Shown: piece after piece, positions 1-5,924 of the stretch
How the letters are laid out: every line of letters begins with the position of its first letter
Position numbering within the stretch: position 1 is the first letter of the stretch
Assembly: GCA_902783095.1 (NCBI GenBank)
Contig: CACZPX010000064.1
Span: 1-5,924 of the forward strand
DNA: 5,924 nt
Origin: an uncultured Lachnospiraceae bacterium
GTDB taxonomy: Bacteria > Bacillota > Clostridia > Lachnospirales > Lachnospiraceae
Direction of reading: 5' to 3'
Translations under genes and position numbers: made by a program
The notes under the pieces: generated by a model
What the model was told of the DNA's origin: nothing
Seen by the model: the letters and a program-made list of their open reading frames with translations, nothing else
Database searches by the model: none

Positions 1-291
1 CGCTTTTTGAGCGACGAGCTGGACAAAGAGGACTTCATTCCGGAGGCCTACATCCTGGAAGTGAGTTCGCCGGGACTGGGCAGGCAGTTGAAAAAGGACC
101 GCCACTTTGAGAAGAGCCTGGGCAAAAAGGTGGACGTGAAGCTCTTTGAGGCAATCACGGACGAAAAGGAATTTACGGCAGTCCTGGACAGCTACAGCAA
201 GGAAGACCTGTTCCTTACCAAAGAAGACGGAACACCGGTCATAGCGTCCAGAAAGAACATCGCGCTGATAAGGTTATCTTTTGATTTTTAA
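1..291 (+). CDS. rimP: Ribosome maturation factor RimP, C-terminal part (5' end cut by window)
   Basis: RimP is a cytoplasmic factor that binds the free 30S subunit and helps it mature. The reading frame is open from base 1 and gives 96 residues before a TAA at 289-291. Roughly the first 55-60 residues of a usual ~150-residue RimP lie outside the window. The family hallmark is visible at window residues 17-31, YILEVSSPGLGRQLK, which ends the N-terminal alpha/beta domain. It is followed by the SH3-like C-terminal domain (about residues 32-96). The TTG at position 7 is an internal codon, not a start, because RimP homology runs through it to the window edge. In the hallmark, Gly-Gln replaces the more usual Asp-Arg-Pro-type wording around the conserved Arg, a minor variation. 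It is the gene expected upstream of nusA, separated by 15 bases. The family call is firm; the true start cannot be seen. Confidence 0.95.
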   Translation, partial: RFLSDELDKEDFIPEAYILEVSSPGLGRQLKKDRHFEKSLGKKVDVKLFEAITDEKEFTAVLDSYSKEDLFLTKEDGTPVIASRKNIALIRLSFDF

Positions 292-293
292 AC

Positions 294-299
294 GGAGGA
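294..299 (+). promoter_or_regulatory. Ribosome binding site of nusA
   Basis: GGAGGA lies 7 bases before the ATG at 307. It is a near-perfect anti-16S match and supports that start. It occupies most of the only intergenic gap in the window (292-306). Confidence 0.85.
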
Positions 300-306
300 T
301 CGGACA

Positions 307-1515
307 ATGAACACAGAGTTGATCGAGGCTGTCAAGCTTTTGGAGAAGGAAAAAGGCATCAGCAGGGACGTGCTGCTGGAGGCGATCGAGACTTCGCTCA
401 TCACAGCCTGCAAGAACCACTTCGGCAAAGCGGACAATGTAAAGGCCCATGTGGACAGAGAGACCGGCGAGACCGAACTGTATCTCGAAAAGGAAGTCGT
501 GGAAGAAGTGACCGACCCCGTGACGGAGATCAGCCTGGCGGACGCCGAAAAGATCAATAAGGCGTATCAGCTGGGTGATATCGTGCGCGTAGACATCGAG
601 TCCAAGGACTTCGGGCGCATCTCCACGCAGAACGCCAAGAACGTGATCCTCCAGAAGATCCGCGAGGAAGAGCGCAAGTCCGTATTCGACCAGTTCTCCT
701 CCAAGGAGCACACCGTCGTGACCGGCACCATCCAGCGCCGCTTCGGCAAGAGCATCAACATCAACCTGGGCAAGTCGGACGCCACGCTGCCCGAATCCGA
801 GCAGGTCAAGAGCGAGAGCTACAACCAGAACGAGCGCATCAAGGTCTACGTGCAGGAAGTCAAGAACACCACGCGCGGACCCAAGATCCTGGTGTCCCGC
901 ACCCATCCGGAACTGGTCAAGAAGCTGTTCGAGGCGGAGGTCGCCGAGATCCAGAACGGCATCGTGGAGATCAAGGCCATCGCGCGCGAGGCCGGCTCCC
1001 GCACCAAGATGGCCGTGTGGTCCAACTCCCCCGACGTCGATCCGATCGGCGCCTGCGTGGGCGTAAACGGCAGCCGCGTGAACGCGGTCGTGGACGAATT
1101 AAACGGTGAGAAGATCGACATCATCAACTGGAGCGACTCCTCCGCGGAACTGATCGAAAACGCGATCAGCCCGGCCAAGATCATCGCGGTCCTGGCCGAC
1201 GACGACGAGAAGACCGCCCTGGTGGTGGTCCCGGACTATCAGCTGTCCTTAGCTATCGGCAAGGTGGGCCAGAACGCCCGTCTGGCCGCGAAGCTGACCG
1301 GCTACAAGATCGACATCAAGAGCGAGACGCAGGCCAAGGAGAGCGGCCTGTTTGACGAGATCGGCTATATCGATGATTACTATGACGAAAACGGCAACCT
1401 GATCGAGGACTTCGGCGAAGAAGAGGACACGCTCTACGACGGCGAGGAAGTCCCGTACGACGGCGAAGAGGAGATCGGGGAAGAGACCGGGGAGCAGGTG
1501 CTTGACGAAGAATAA
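307..1515 (+). CDS. nusA: Transcription termination/antitermination factor NusA
   Basis: NusA binds RNA polymerase and nascent RNA and modulates pausing, intrinsic termination and antitermination. The 402-residue protein shows the standard order: an RNA-polymerase-binding N-terminal domain (about 1-125), an S1 domain (about 135-200), KH1 (about 201-277, GxxG loop G252-V-N-G255) and KH2 (about 278-345, loop G318-K-V-G321 within AIGKVGQNARLA). Domain limits are estimates. The two acidic AR repeats found in E. coli NusA (495 residues) are missing, as in Firmicutes. Instead, residues about 349-402 form a strongly acidic tail rich in Glu, Asp, Gly and Tyr, with the pentamer YDGEE twice (377-381 and 384-388). 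This makes the protein about 30 residues longer than the ~371-residue B. subtilis NusA. The ATG start has a strong binding site. The last 14 bases also encode the start of ylxQ. Confidence 0.98.
   Translation: MNTELIEAVKLLEKEKGISRDVLLEAIETSLITACKNHFGKADNVKAHVDRETGETELYLEKEVVEEVTDPVTEISLADAEKINKAYQLGDIVRVDIESKDFGRISTQNAKNVILQKIREEERKSVFDQFSSKEHTVVTGTIQRRFGKSININLGKSDATLPESEQVKSESYNQNERIKVYVQEVKNTTRGPKILVSRTHPELVKKLFEAEVAEIQNGIVEIKAIAREAGSRTKMAVWSNSPDVDPIGACVGVNGSRVNAVVDELNGEKIDIINWSDSSAELIENAISPAKIIAVLADDDEKTALVVVPDYQLSLAIGKVGQNARLAAKLTGYKIDIKSETQAKESGLFDEIGYIDDYYDENGNLIEDFGEEEDTLYDGEEVPYDGEEEIGEETGEQVLDEE
1489..1494 (+). promoter_or_regulatory. Ribosome binding site of ylxQ, inside nusA
   Basis: GGGGAG lies 7 bases before the TTG at 1502, within the last codons of nusA. 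It is the main reason, together with YlxQ family length, for choosing this TTG start. Confidence 0.6.
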
Positions 1516-1843
1516 GATCACTGGACTGCTTGGGATCGCGGCAAAAGGCGGCAACGTTTCAAGCGGCGAACTGGCCGCGACGGAACAGATCCGGGCCGGC
1601 CGCGCAAAACTGGTATTGATCGCAAGGGACGCATCGGACAATACGAAAGACCGTTTTGTTTCGATGTGCCGCGGACATAAGGCGCCGGCCTGCAGCTGGC
1701 AGACAAAAGAGGAACTGGGACGGAGCATCGGAAAAGCGGAACGGTCGGTGCTCGTGATAACGGACCGGGGACTGGCGGATAAAATCGCGCAATTATTACT
1801 GAATGAGTCGGAGGCGGAATTCTATGGCGAACGAGAAAGATGA
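1502..1843 (+). CDS. ylxQ: YlxQ, L7Ae/L30e-family predicted RNA-binding protein
   Basis: This is a 113-residue protein of the ribosomal L7Ae/L30e/S12e/Gadd45 fold, close to the ~100-residue length of YlxQ in nusA operons. Relatives bind kink-turn RNA; the target of YlxQ is not firmly known. Family features are the N-terminal GLLGIAAKGGNVSSGE (8-23), where the RNA-contacting loop lies, the LVLIARDASDNTKD strand and helix (37-50), the C-x-G-H-K segment (56-60), and ELGRSIGK (71-78). Start: TTG at 1502, with GGGGAG upstream. No ATG or GTG is in frame nearby upstream, and translation from TTG gives the expected family N-terminus. It overlaps nusA by 14 bases and infB by 20. Lysine is encoded by AAA in 6 of 9 cases, unlike the AAG-dominated infB core, which suggests lower expression. 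A YlxR gene, usual just upstream, is absent. Confidence 0.93.
   Translation: MTKNKITGLLGIAAKGGNVSSGELAATEQIRAGRAKLVLIARDASDNTKDRFVSMCRGHKAPACSWQTKEELGRSIGKAERSVLVITDRGLADKIAQLLLNESEAEFYGERER
1810..1814 (+). promoter_or_regulatory. Ribosome binding site that fixes the infB start
   Basis: GGAGG lies 9 bases before the ATG at 1824. The longer in-frame ATG at 1803 has only AT-rich ylxQ coding sequence upstream and no such site, and it would place this GGAGG inside the gene. The 1824 start is therefore preferred. Confidence 0.85.
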
Positions 1844-4718
1844 TTTGAAGGGCAGGACGATCAGAACGAACGGAACGCCGGAGCAGCAAAAGCGCGCAAA
1901 GAGCGCTGCGGATCCTGCGGGGACCGTTAAGAAACCGGTCCGGAAACCGGAGGGCGAAGGGGGAACTGCGCCCGCGTCAAGGACGGCTGAGCCCGCACAG
2001 GCTCCGACCGAAAAGAAAACGGCCGCCAGGCCCGCTGGCGCACAGCCGGCGGCTGATGAGGCGCCCAAGAAAAAGAAGATGACGGTGATCTTCCGCACTC
2101 AGAACAGCGCGCAGAACAGCCTGAAAGTCCGCCCCGCAGGCTCCGCGCCCAAGAAGAAACCCGCACCGGCCGCTCCGGCCGCGCCCAAGCGCGTGCCCAA
2201 AAACGTGGAGCTTCCGGCTGAGGAACCCGCCGTAAAGCCCGCGGCGCCCGCACCCAAGGCGGAGCAGCCCGTGGCCAAAAAAGCAGAAGAGCCTGCGGCC
2301 GTAAAGCCCGCAGAGACCGTAAAGCCCGCGGAGGCGCCCAAGGCGGAGCCCGCGGCAAAGGCGGCCCCCGCCGCTGCCGAACCGAAAGAGAAGCCCGCGC
2401 AGCCGGCCGCTGAAGCCCCCAAGGCTGAGGCACCCAAGCCCGCGGCACCGGCAGCGCCTGCGGCACCCGCCGCGCCGGAGAGACCGGCCCCGCGTTTTGT
2501 GGATATGGCCAAGGTCCGTGAGGCGGACAAGCCCATCGTCCGCCGTCCCGCCGGCAGCTACGGCCAGCGAAACGGCCAGGGCGGCAGACCTGCCAGAGAC
2601 GGCAGCCGCGGCCCGCAGGGCACCCGCACGCCCGGCGGCTACAACCGTACGCCCGGCGGCACCGGCACACAGGGCCGTCCCGGCGGACGTCCGCAGGGGA
2701 CCGATACCAGACCCGGCGCGCCCAGACCGCAGCGTCCCATGGGCAGCGGCGGAGCGCCCGCGTCTTCCTTCGGGACGGGCATGGCCAAGCCCGGCGCCAA
2801 GGGCAAGAACAGCAAGAACAGCCAGGGCAACCGGTTTGACAAGAAGAACAGCGACGAGCTGCGCAGACCCGGCGTAAAGGTCTCCAACAAGGACCTGCAG
2901 CGCCCGGGCAGACCGGAAAAGAAGGCGCCGGAAGAGCCGCAGATCAAGATGATCACCATCCCCGAGAAGCTGACCATCAAGGAACTGGCGGACGCCATGA
3001 AGATCCAGCCGGCCACGATCATCAAAAAGCTCTTTATGCAGGGCAAGATCGTGACCCTGAACCAGGAGATCGATTACGACACGGCCGCGGATATCGCGGT
3101 GGAATTTGACGTCCTGTGCGAGAAGGAAGTGCAGGTCAATATCATTGAAGAACTGCTGAAGGACACCACGGTGGATCCGGAGGAGTCCCTGCAGAACAGA
3201 CCGCCCGTGGTGTGCGTGATGGGTCACGTCGACCACGGCAAGACCTCCCTGCTGGACGCGATCCGCAATACCAACGTGACCGCGCGCGAGGCCGGCGGCA
3301 TCACGCAGCACATCGGCGCTTACATGGTGGAGGCGAACGGCCGGAAGATCACCTTCCTGGATACGCCCGGCCACGAGGCCTTCACGGCCATGCGTATGCG
3401 CGGCGCCATGTCTACGGATATCGCCATCCTGGTGGTGGCGGCGGACGACGGCGTGATGCCGCAGACCGTGGAAGCCATCAACCATGCCAAGGCGGCCGGC
3501 GTGGAGATCATCGTTGCGATCAACAAGATCGACAAGCCCGCGGCCAACGTGGAGCGCGTAAAGCAGGAACTGACCGAGTACGGCCTGATCTCCGAAGACT
3601 GGGGCGGCTCCAACGTGTTCGTGCCCGTGTCCGCCAAGACCGGCGAGGGCATTCCGGAACTGCTGGATATGATCCTGCTGACCGCAGACATCAAGGAACT
3701 GAAGGCCAATTACAACAGAAAGGCCCGCGGCCTGGTGATCGAGGCCCAGCTGGACAAGGGCAAGGGCCCGGTGGCGACCGTGCTTGTGCAGAAGGGTACC
3801 TTAAAGGTGGGCGACAACGTGGCCTGCGGCTCCTGCTACGGCAAGATCCGCGCCATGATGGACGAATACGGACGCCGCATCAAGCAGGCGACCCCCGGCA
3901 TGCCGGCGGAGATCCTGGGCTTGAACGACGTGCCGGACGCCGGCGAGGTGTTCATCGCCACGGATTCTGAGAAGGATGCCAGGACCTACGCGGAGACCTT
4001 CATCGCCGAGGGCAAGAAGAAACTGCTGGACGATACCAAGACCAAGTTGTCCCTGGACGATCTGTTCGACCAGATCAAGGAGGGCAACTTAAAGCAGCTT
4101 GACCTGATCGTCAAGGCCGACGTGCAGGGCTCCGTGGAAGCCGTGAAGCAGAGCCTGATCAAGCTTTCCAACGAGGAAGTCGTAGTGAAGGTCATCCACG
4201 ACGGCGCCGGCAACATCACGGAATCGGACGTCGCGCTGGCCGCCGCATCCAACGCGATCATCATCGGCTTCAACGTCAAGGTGGATCCGCTGGCCAAGTC
4301 CACGGCGGACCGCGAAAAGGTGGACATCCGCCTGTACAAGGTCATCTATCAGGCTATCGAGGACGTGGAAGCGGCCATGAAGGGCATGCTCGATCCGGTC
4401 TTTGAAGAGAAGATCATCGGCCACGCCGTGATCCGTCAGGTCTTCAAGGCCTCCGCCATCGGCAGCATCGCCGGTTCCTTTGTGCTGGACGGCACCATCA
4501 CCCGCGGCTGCAAGTGCCGCATCAGCCGCCGCGACGAGCGCACCGGCAAGGAGACGCAGATCTATGACGGTCCGCTGGTTTCCTTAAAGCGTTTCAAGGA
4601 CGACGTGAAGGAAGTGCGCGAGGGCTACGAGTGCGGCCTGGTGTTTGAGAAGTTCAACGACCTGCTGGAAGACGACACCATCGAGGCCTACGAGATGGTA
4701 GAGGTGAGCCGGGCATGA
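1824..4718 (+). CDS. infB: Translation initiation factor IF-2
   Basis: IF2 is the GTPase that places fMet-tRNA on the 30S subunit and promotes 50S joining. From ATG 1824 the protein has 964 residues, longer than B. subtilis IF2 (~716) and E. coli IF2 (~890). The excess is an N-terminal region of about 375 residues: Ala/Pro/Lys/Glu-rich to about 222, then Gly/Arg/Pro-rich to about 320, then Lys-rich. An IF2-N module follows (about 376-432). The G domain carries G1 GHVDHGKTS (467-475), G2 with T494 in GGITQHIGAY (491-500), G3 DTPGH (513-517), G4 NKID (567-570) and G5 SAK (603-605), all intact. Domain II starts near 630, domain III runs to about 850, and the C-terminal initiator-tRNA-binding C2 domain covers about 860-964 (IGHAVIRQVFKAS, 865-877). 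It overlaps ylxQ by 20 bases and rbfA by 4. From the G domain on, Lys is almost always AAG, as expected for high expression. Confidence 0.98.
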   Translation: MANEKDDLKGRTIRTNGTPEQQKRAKSAADPAGTVKKPVRKPEGEGGTAPASRTAEPAQAPTEKKTAARPAGAQPAADEAPKKKKMTVIFRTQNSAQNSLKVRPAGSAPKKKPAPAAPAAPKRVPKNVELPAEEPAVKPAAPAPKAEQPVAKKAEEPAAVKPAETVKPAEAPKAEPAAKAAPAAAEPKEKPAQPAAEAPKAEAPKPAAPAAPAAPAAPERPAPRFVDMAKVREADKPIVRRPAGSYGQRNGQGGRPARDGSRGPQGTRTPGGYNRTPGGTGTQGRPGGRPQGTDTRPGAPRPQRPMGSGGAPASSFGTGMAKPGAKGKNSKNSQGNRFDKKNSDELRRPGVKVSNKDLQRPGRPEKKAPEEPQIKMITIPEKLTIKELADAMKIQPATIIKKLFMQGKIVTLNQEIDYDTAADIAVEFDVLCEKEVQVNIIEELLKDTTVDPEESLQNRPPVVCVMGHVDHGKTSLLDAIRNTNVTAREAGGITQHIGAYMVEANGRKITFLDTPGHEAFTAMRMRGAMSTDIAILVVAADDGVMPQTVEAINHAKAAGVEIIVAINKIDKPAANVERVKQELTEYGLISEDWGGSNVFVPVSAKTGEGIPELLDMILLTADIKELKANYNRKARGLVIEAQLDKGKGPVATVLVQKGTLKVGDNVACGSCYGKIRAMMDEYGRRIKQATPGMPAEILGLNDVPDAGEVFIATDSEKDARTYAETFIAEGKKKLLDDTKTKLSLDDLFDQIKEGNLKQLDLIVKADVQGSVEAVKQSLIKLSNEEVVVKVIHDGAGNITESDVALAAASNAIIIGFNVKVDPLAKSTADREKVDIRLYKVIYQAIEDVEAAMKGMLDPVFEEKIIGHAVIRQVFKASAIGSIAGSFVLDGTITRGCKCRISRRDERTGKETQIYDGPLVSLKRFKDDVKEVREGYECGLVFEKFNDLLEDDTIEAYEMVEVSRA
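2214..2489 (+). repeat. Low-complexity Ala/Pro/Lys/Glu coding region in infB
   Basis: This encodes IF2 residues about 131-222, built from short motifs such as KPAE, KAEP, VKP and a run of four PAA units (residues 206-217). The nucleotide segment GTAAAGCCCGC occurs three times between about 2231 and 2330. It is predicted to be a disordered linker. Confidence 0.8.
2541..2783 (+). repeat. Low-complexity Gly/Arg/Pro coding region in infB
   Basis: This encodes IF2 residues about 240-320, rich in Gly, Arg, Pro, Gln and Thr, resembling an RGG-type basic tail. A 12-base direct repeat, ACGCCCGGCGGC (2628-2639 and 2649-2660), encodes TPGG twice. It is probably disordered, and its basic charge would allow RNA contact. 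Confidence 0.75.
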
Positions 4719-5158
4719 GAAAGAACAGCATCAAAAACAACCGCGTGAGCATGGAGGTGCAGCGGGAGCTTTCCTCGATCATCCGGAACGAGGTGAAGGA
4801 CCCGCGCATCCCCGTGATGCTCAGCGTGACCAACGTATACGTGGCGCCGGACCTTAAGACCTGCCGTGCCTATATCAGCGTGCTGGGCGGGAAGGAAGAG
4901 CTGGACGCCGCCATGGAAGGCTTAAAGAAGGCGGCGGGCTTTATCCGCAGCCGCCTGGCGCAGAACATGAACCTGCGCAATACGCCGGAGATCCGCTTTA
5001 TCGCGGACGAGTCCATCGGCTACGGCGTGAGTATGATCAAGACCATTGAGGACCAGATCGAGGAGGACACCAGAAAGCGCCGGGAGGCCGACGAGGCCCT
5101 GGGGCTTTCCGGGGAGACACCGGAGGCTTCCGGTACGGAGGAAACGGATGAGATCTGA
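4715..5158 (+). CDS. rbfA: 30S ribosome-binding factor RbfA
   Basis: RbfA is a small cytoplasmic KH-fold protein that binds the 30S subunit near the 16S 5' helix and acts late in 30S maturation and cold adaptation. The 147-residue protein has the family N-terminus (RVSMEVQRELSSIIRNEVKD, 10-29), the strand and loop region VTNVYVAPDLKTCRAYISV (38-56), the Ala-x-Gly interruption typical of its KH domain (A73-A74-G75 in KKAAGFIR), and a closing segment NTPEIRFIADES (89-100). A helix with many charged residues follows to about 128. The last ~18 residues are rich in Glu, Thr, Gly and Ser and look disordered, so the protein is a little longer than the usual 115-135. The ATG at 4715 overlaps the infB stop as ATGA, with GAGGTGA (4701-4707) 7 bases upstream, so translation is probably coupled to infB. 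The ylxP gene found here in B. subtilis is absent. Confidence 0.97.
   Translation: MRKNSIKNNRVSMEVQRELSSIIRNEVKDPRIPVMLSVTNVYVAPDLKTCRAYISVLGGKEELDAAMEGLKKAAGFIRSRLAQNMNLRNTPEIRFIADESIGYGVSMIKTIEDQIEEDTRKRREADEALGLSGETPEASGTEETDEI
5137..5142 (+). promoter_or_regulatory. Ribosome binding site of nrnA, inside rbfA
   Basis: GGAGGA lies 5 bases before the ATG at 5148, within the last codons of rbfA. It supports the overlapping start of the downstream gene. Confidence 0.8.
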
Positions 5159-5924
5159 TCTGCACCAGTTGTTCAGGGCTGCGCACCGCGCGGTCCTGAT
5201 CGGCCATATACGCCCGGACGGAGACTGCATCGGTTCCTGTCTGGGCTTAAAAAAATATCTGGAAGACAGTTTTCCGCAGCTTGCGGCGGACGTCTACCTG
5301 GAGCCGTTCTCGCACAAGTTTTCGTTTTTATGCGGCGCGGCGCAGGTGCGGCACGATTTTGACGCGCAGGAAGCCTACGACCTGGCGGTCTGCCTGGACT
5401 GCTCCGACCGGGAGCGGATGGGCGGGGCCGCTGCCTTTTTTGATGCGGCGGCGCACACCGTCTGCATCGATCACCACGTGACGAACCGCGGCTTTGGCGA
5501 ACTTTGTCTGGTGGACGGGCAGGCGAGCTCCACCTGCGAGTTCCTTTACGGACTGCTGGACCCGGAGCGGATCGGCCGCGAGTGCGCTGAGTGCCTGTAC
5601 ACCGGGATCGTCCACGACACGGGCGTGTTCAAGCATACCAATACCACCAGAAAGACGATGGAGACCGCCGGTGCGCTGATCGAAAAGGGCGCCATGCCGG
5701 AGCACGTCATCAACGATACGTTTTATACCAAGACCTTTGTTCAGAATAAAATACTGGGGCTGGCGCTCGATCGGGCGGAGCTTTTGGCGGACGGCCGCGT
5801 GATCGCCGCAGTGCTCACCGGGCAGGATCTGGCGGCCTGCGGCGCCGTGCCCGCGGACCTGGACGGGATCATCGACCAGCTGCACGTGACGGAGGGCGTG
5901 ACCGTATCGGTGCTCTTGTACGAG
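5148..5924 (+). CDS. nrnA: NrnA-type DHH/DHHA1 phosphoesterase, 3' end cut by window
   Basis: NrnA-type enzymes degrade very short RNAs (nanoRNAs) from the 5' end and dephosphorylate pAp to AMP, using Mn2+ in the cytoplasm. The frame is open from ATG 5148 to the window end, giving 259 residues of a usual ~310-325. Motifs seen: GHIRPDGDCIGS (19-30) with metal ligands H20, D24 and D26; LAVCLDCSDRERMG (79-92) with D84; the signature DHH (D108-H109-H110, bases 5469-5477) in CIDHHVTN; and YTGIVHDTGVFKHTNT (151-166) with D157. These complete the DHH catalytic set. The DHHA1 substrate-binding domain begins in the window, but its usual GGGH motif would lie beyond the edge. The gene overlaps rbfA by 11 bases. 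The position after rbfA, usually followed by truB, fits Clostridia. Another DHH-family role, such as a c-di-AMP or linear dinucleotide phosphodiesterase, is less likely, since there are no membrane, PAS or GGDEF parts. Confidence 0.93.
   Translation, partial: MRSDLHQLFRAAHRAVLIGHIRPDGDCIGSCLGLKKYLEDSFPQLAADVYLEPFSHKFSFLCGAAQVRHDFDAQEAYDLAVCLDCSDRERMGGAAAFFDAAAHTVCIDHHVTNRGFGELCLVDGQASSTCEFLYGLLDPERIGRECAECLYTGIVHDTGVFKHTNTTRKTMETAGALIEKGAMPEHVINDTFYTKTFVQNKILGLALDRAELLADGRVIAAVLTGQDLAACGAVPADLDGIIDQLHVTEGVTVSVLLYE

Noticed and set aside
7..9. TTG at position 7 as the start of rimP
   Set aside because: The frame is open to base 1 and the residues before it continue the RimP domain. The real start is outside the window.
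292..306. Promoter or terminator between rimP and nusA
   Set aside because: Only 15 bases are available, they hold the nusA binding site, and there is no hairpin followed by a T run.
274..906. - strand open frame of 210 codons opposite nusA
   Set aside because: It is a mirror of strongly biased NusA codons. The His/Asp/Leu/Val-rich product has no family features.
1803..1823. Upstream ATG as the infB start, adding seven residues
   Set aside because: It has no binding site upstream, while GGAGG at 1810-1814 is well placed for ATG 1824 and would be wasted if translation began at 1803.
2930..2951. Possible internal start for a short IF2 form (ATG at 2949, IF2 residue 376)
   Set aside because: E. 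coli makes short IF2 forms, but here the only purine-rich stretch (GGAAGAG, 2930-2936) is 12 bases away and weak, so I cannot support an internal start.
1977..3485. Long - strand open frame of 502 codons opposite infB
   Set aside because: It lies wholly opposite a certain gene with all IF2 motifs intact. The low-complexity GC-rich codons of infB suppress stops on the other strand, and the translation is Gly/Arg/Leu-rich with no recognisable domain.
3212..3970. Second + strand frame of 252 codons inside the IF2 G domain
   Set aside because: It is a shifted frame of infB, its product is Arg/Gly/Asp/Gln-rich, and it has no binding site. The infB frame contains every GTPase motif.

Overview
The window is a slice of the conserved bacterial nusA-infB transcription and translation operon, with every gene on the + strand. 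I judge the source to be a GC-rich Clostridia-type Firmicute, possibly Lachnospiraceae-like. The grounds are the gene order rimP-nusA-ylxQ-infB-rbfA-nrnA, a NusA without the C-terminal AR repeats of proteobacterial NusA, an L7Ae-family YlxQ gene, strong GGAGG-type ribosome binding sites, and an NrnA-type DHH phosphoesterase directly after rbfA. The family-level placement is inference.

Layout: 1-291 is the 3' end of rimP, cut by the left edge. 307-1515 is nusA, complete. 1502-1843 is ylxQ, complete, with a TTG start inside the end of nusA. 1824-4718 is infB, complete, with a long low-complexity N-terminal region. 4715-5158 is rbfA, complete. 5148-5924 is the first 259 codons of nrnA, cut by the right edge. 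The only gap between genes is 15 bases (292-306), which holds the nusA ribosome binding site. The other four junctions overlap by 14, 20, 4 and 11 bases. I see no internal promoter, terminator, RNA gene, mobile element or CRISPR array, and no stretch over 300 bases without a gene.

How the genes fit together: RimP and RbfA help mature the 30S ribosomal subunit. NusA controls pausing, termination and antitermination of RNA polymerase. YlxQ is a predicted RNA-binding L7Ae-like protein. IF2 (infB) brings initiator tRNA to the ribosome and joins the subunits. NrnA clears very short RNAs and the nucleotide pAp. The overlaps suggest one polycistronic message with translational coupling.

I found no undescribed system here. 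The points most worth a second look are the absence of ylxR (rnpM) from its usual place between nusA and ylxQ, the acidic tail on NusA, the two-part disordered N-terminus of IF2, and a context effect in which the rare Leu codon TTA clusters before Lys codons.
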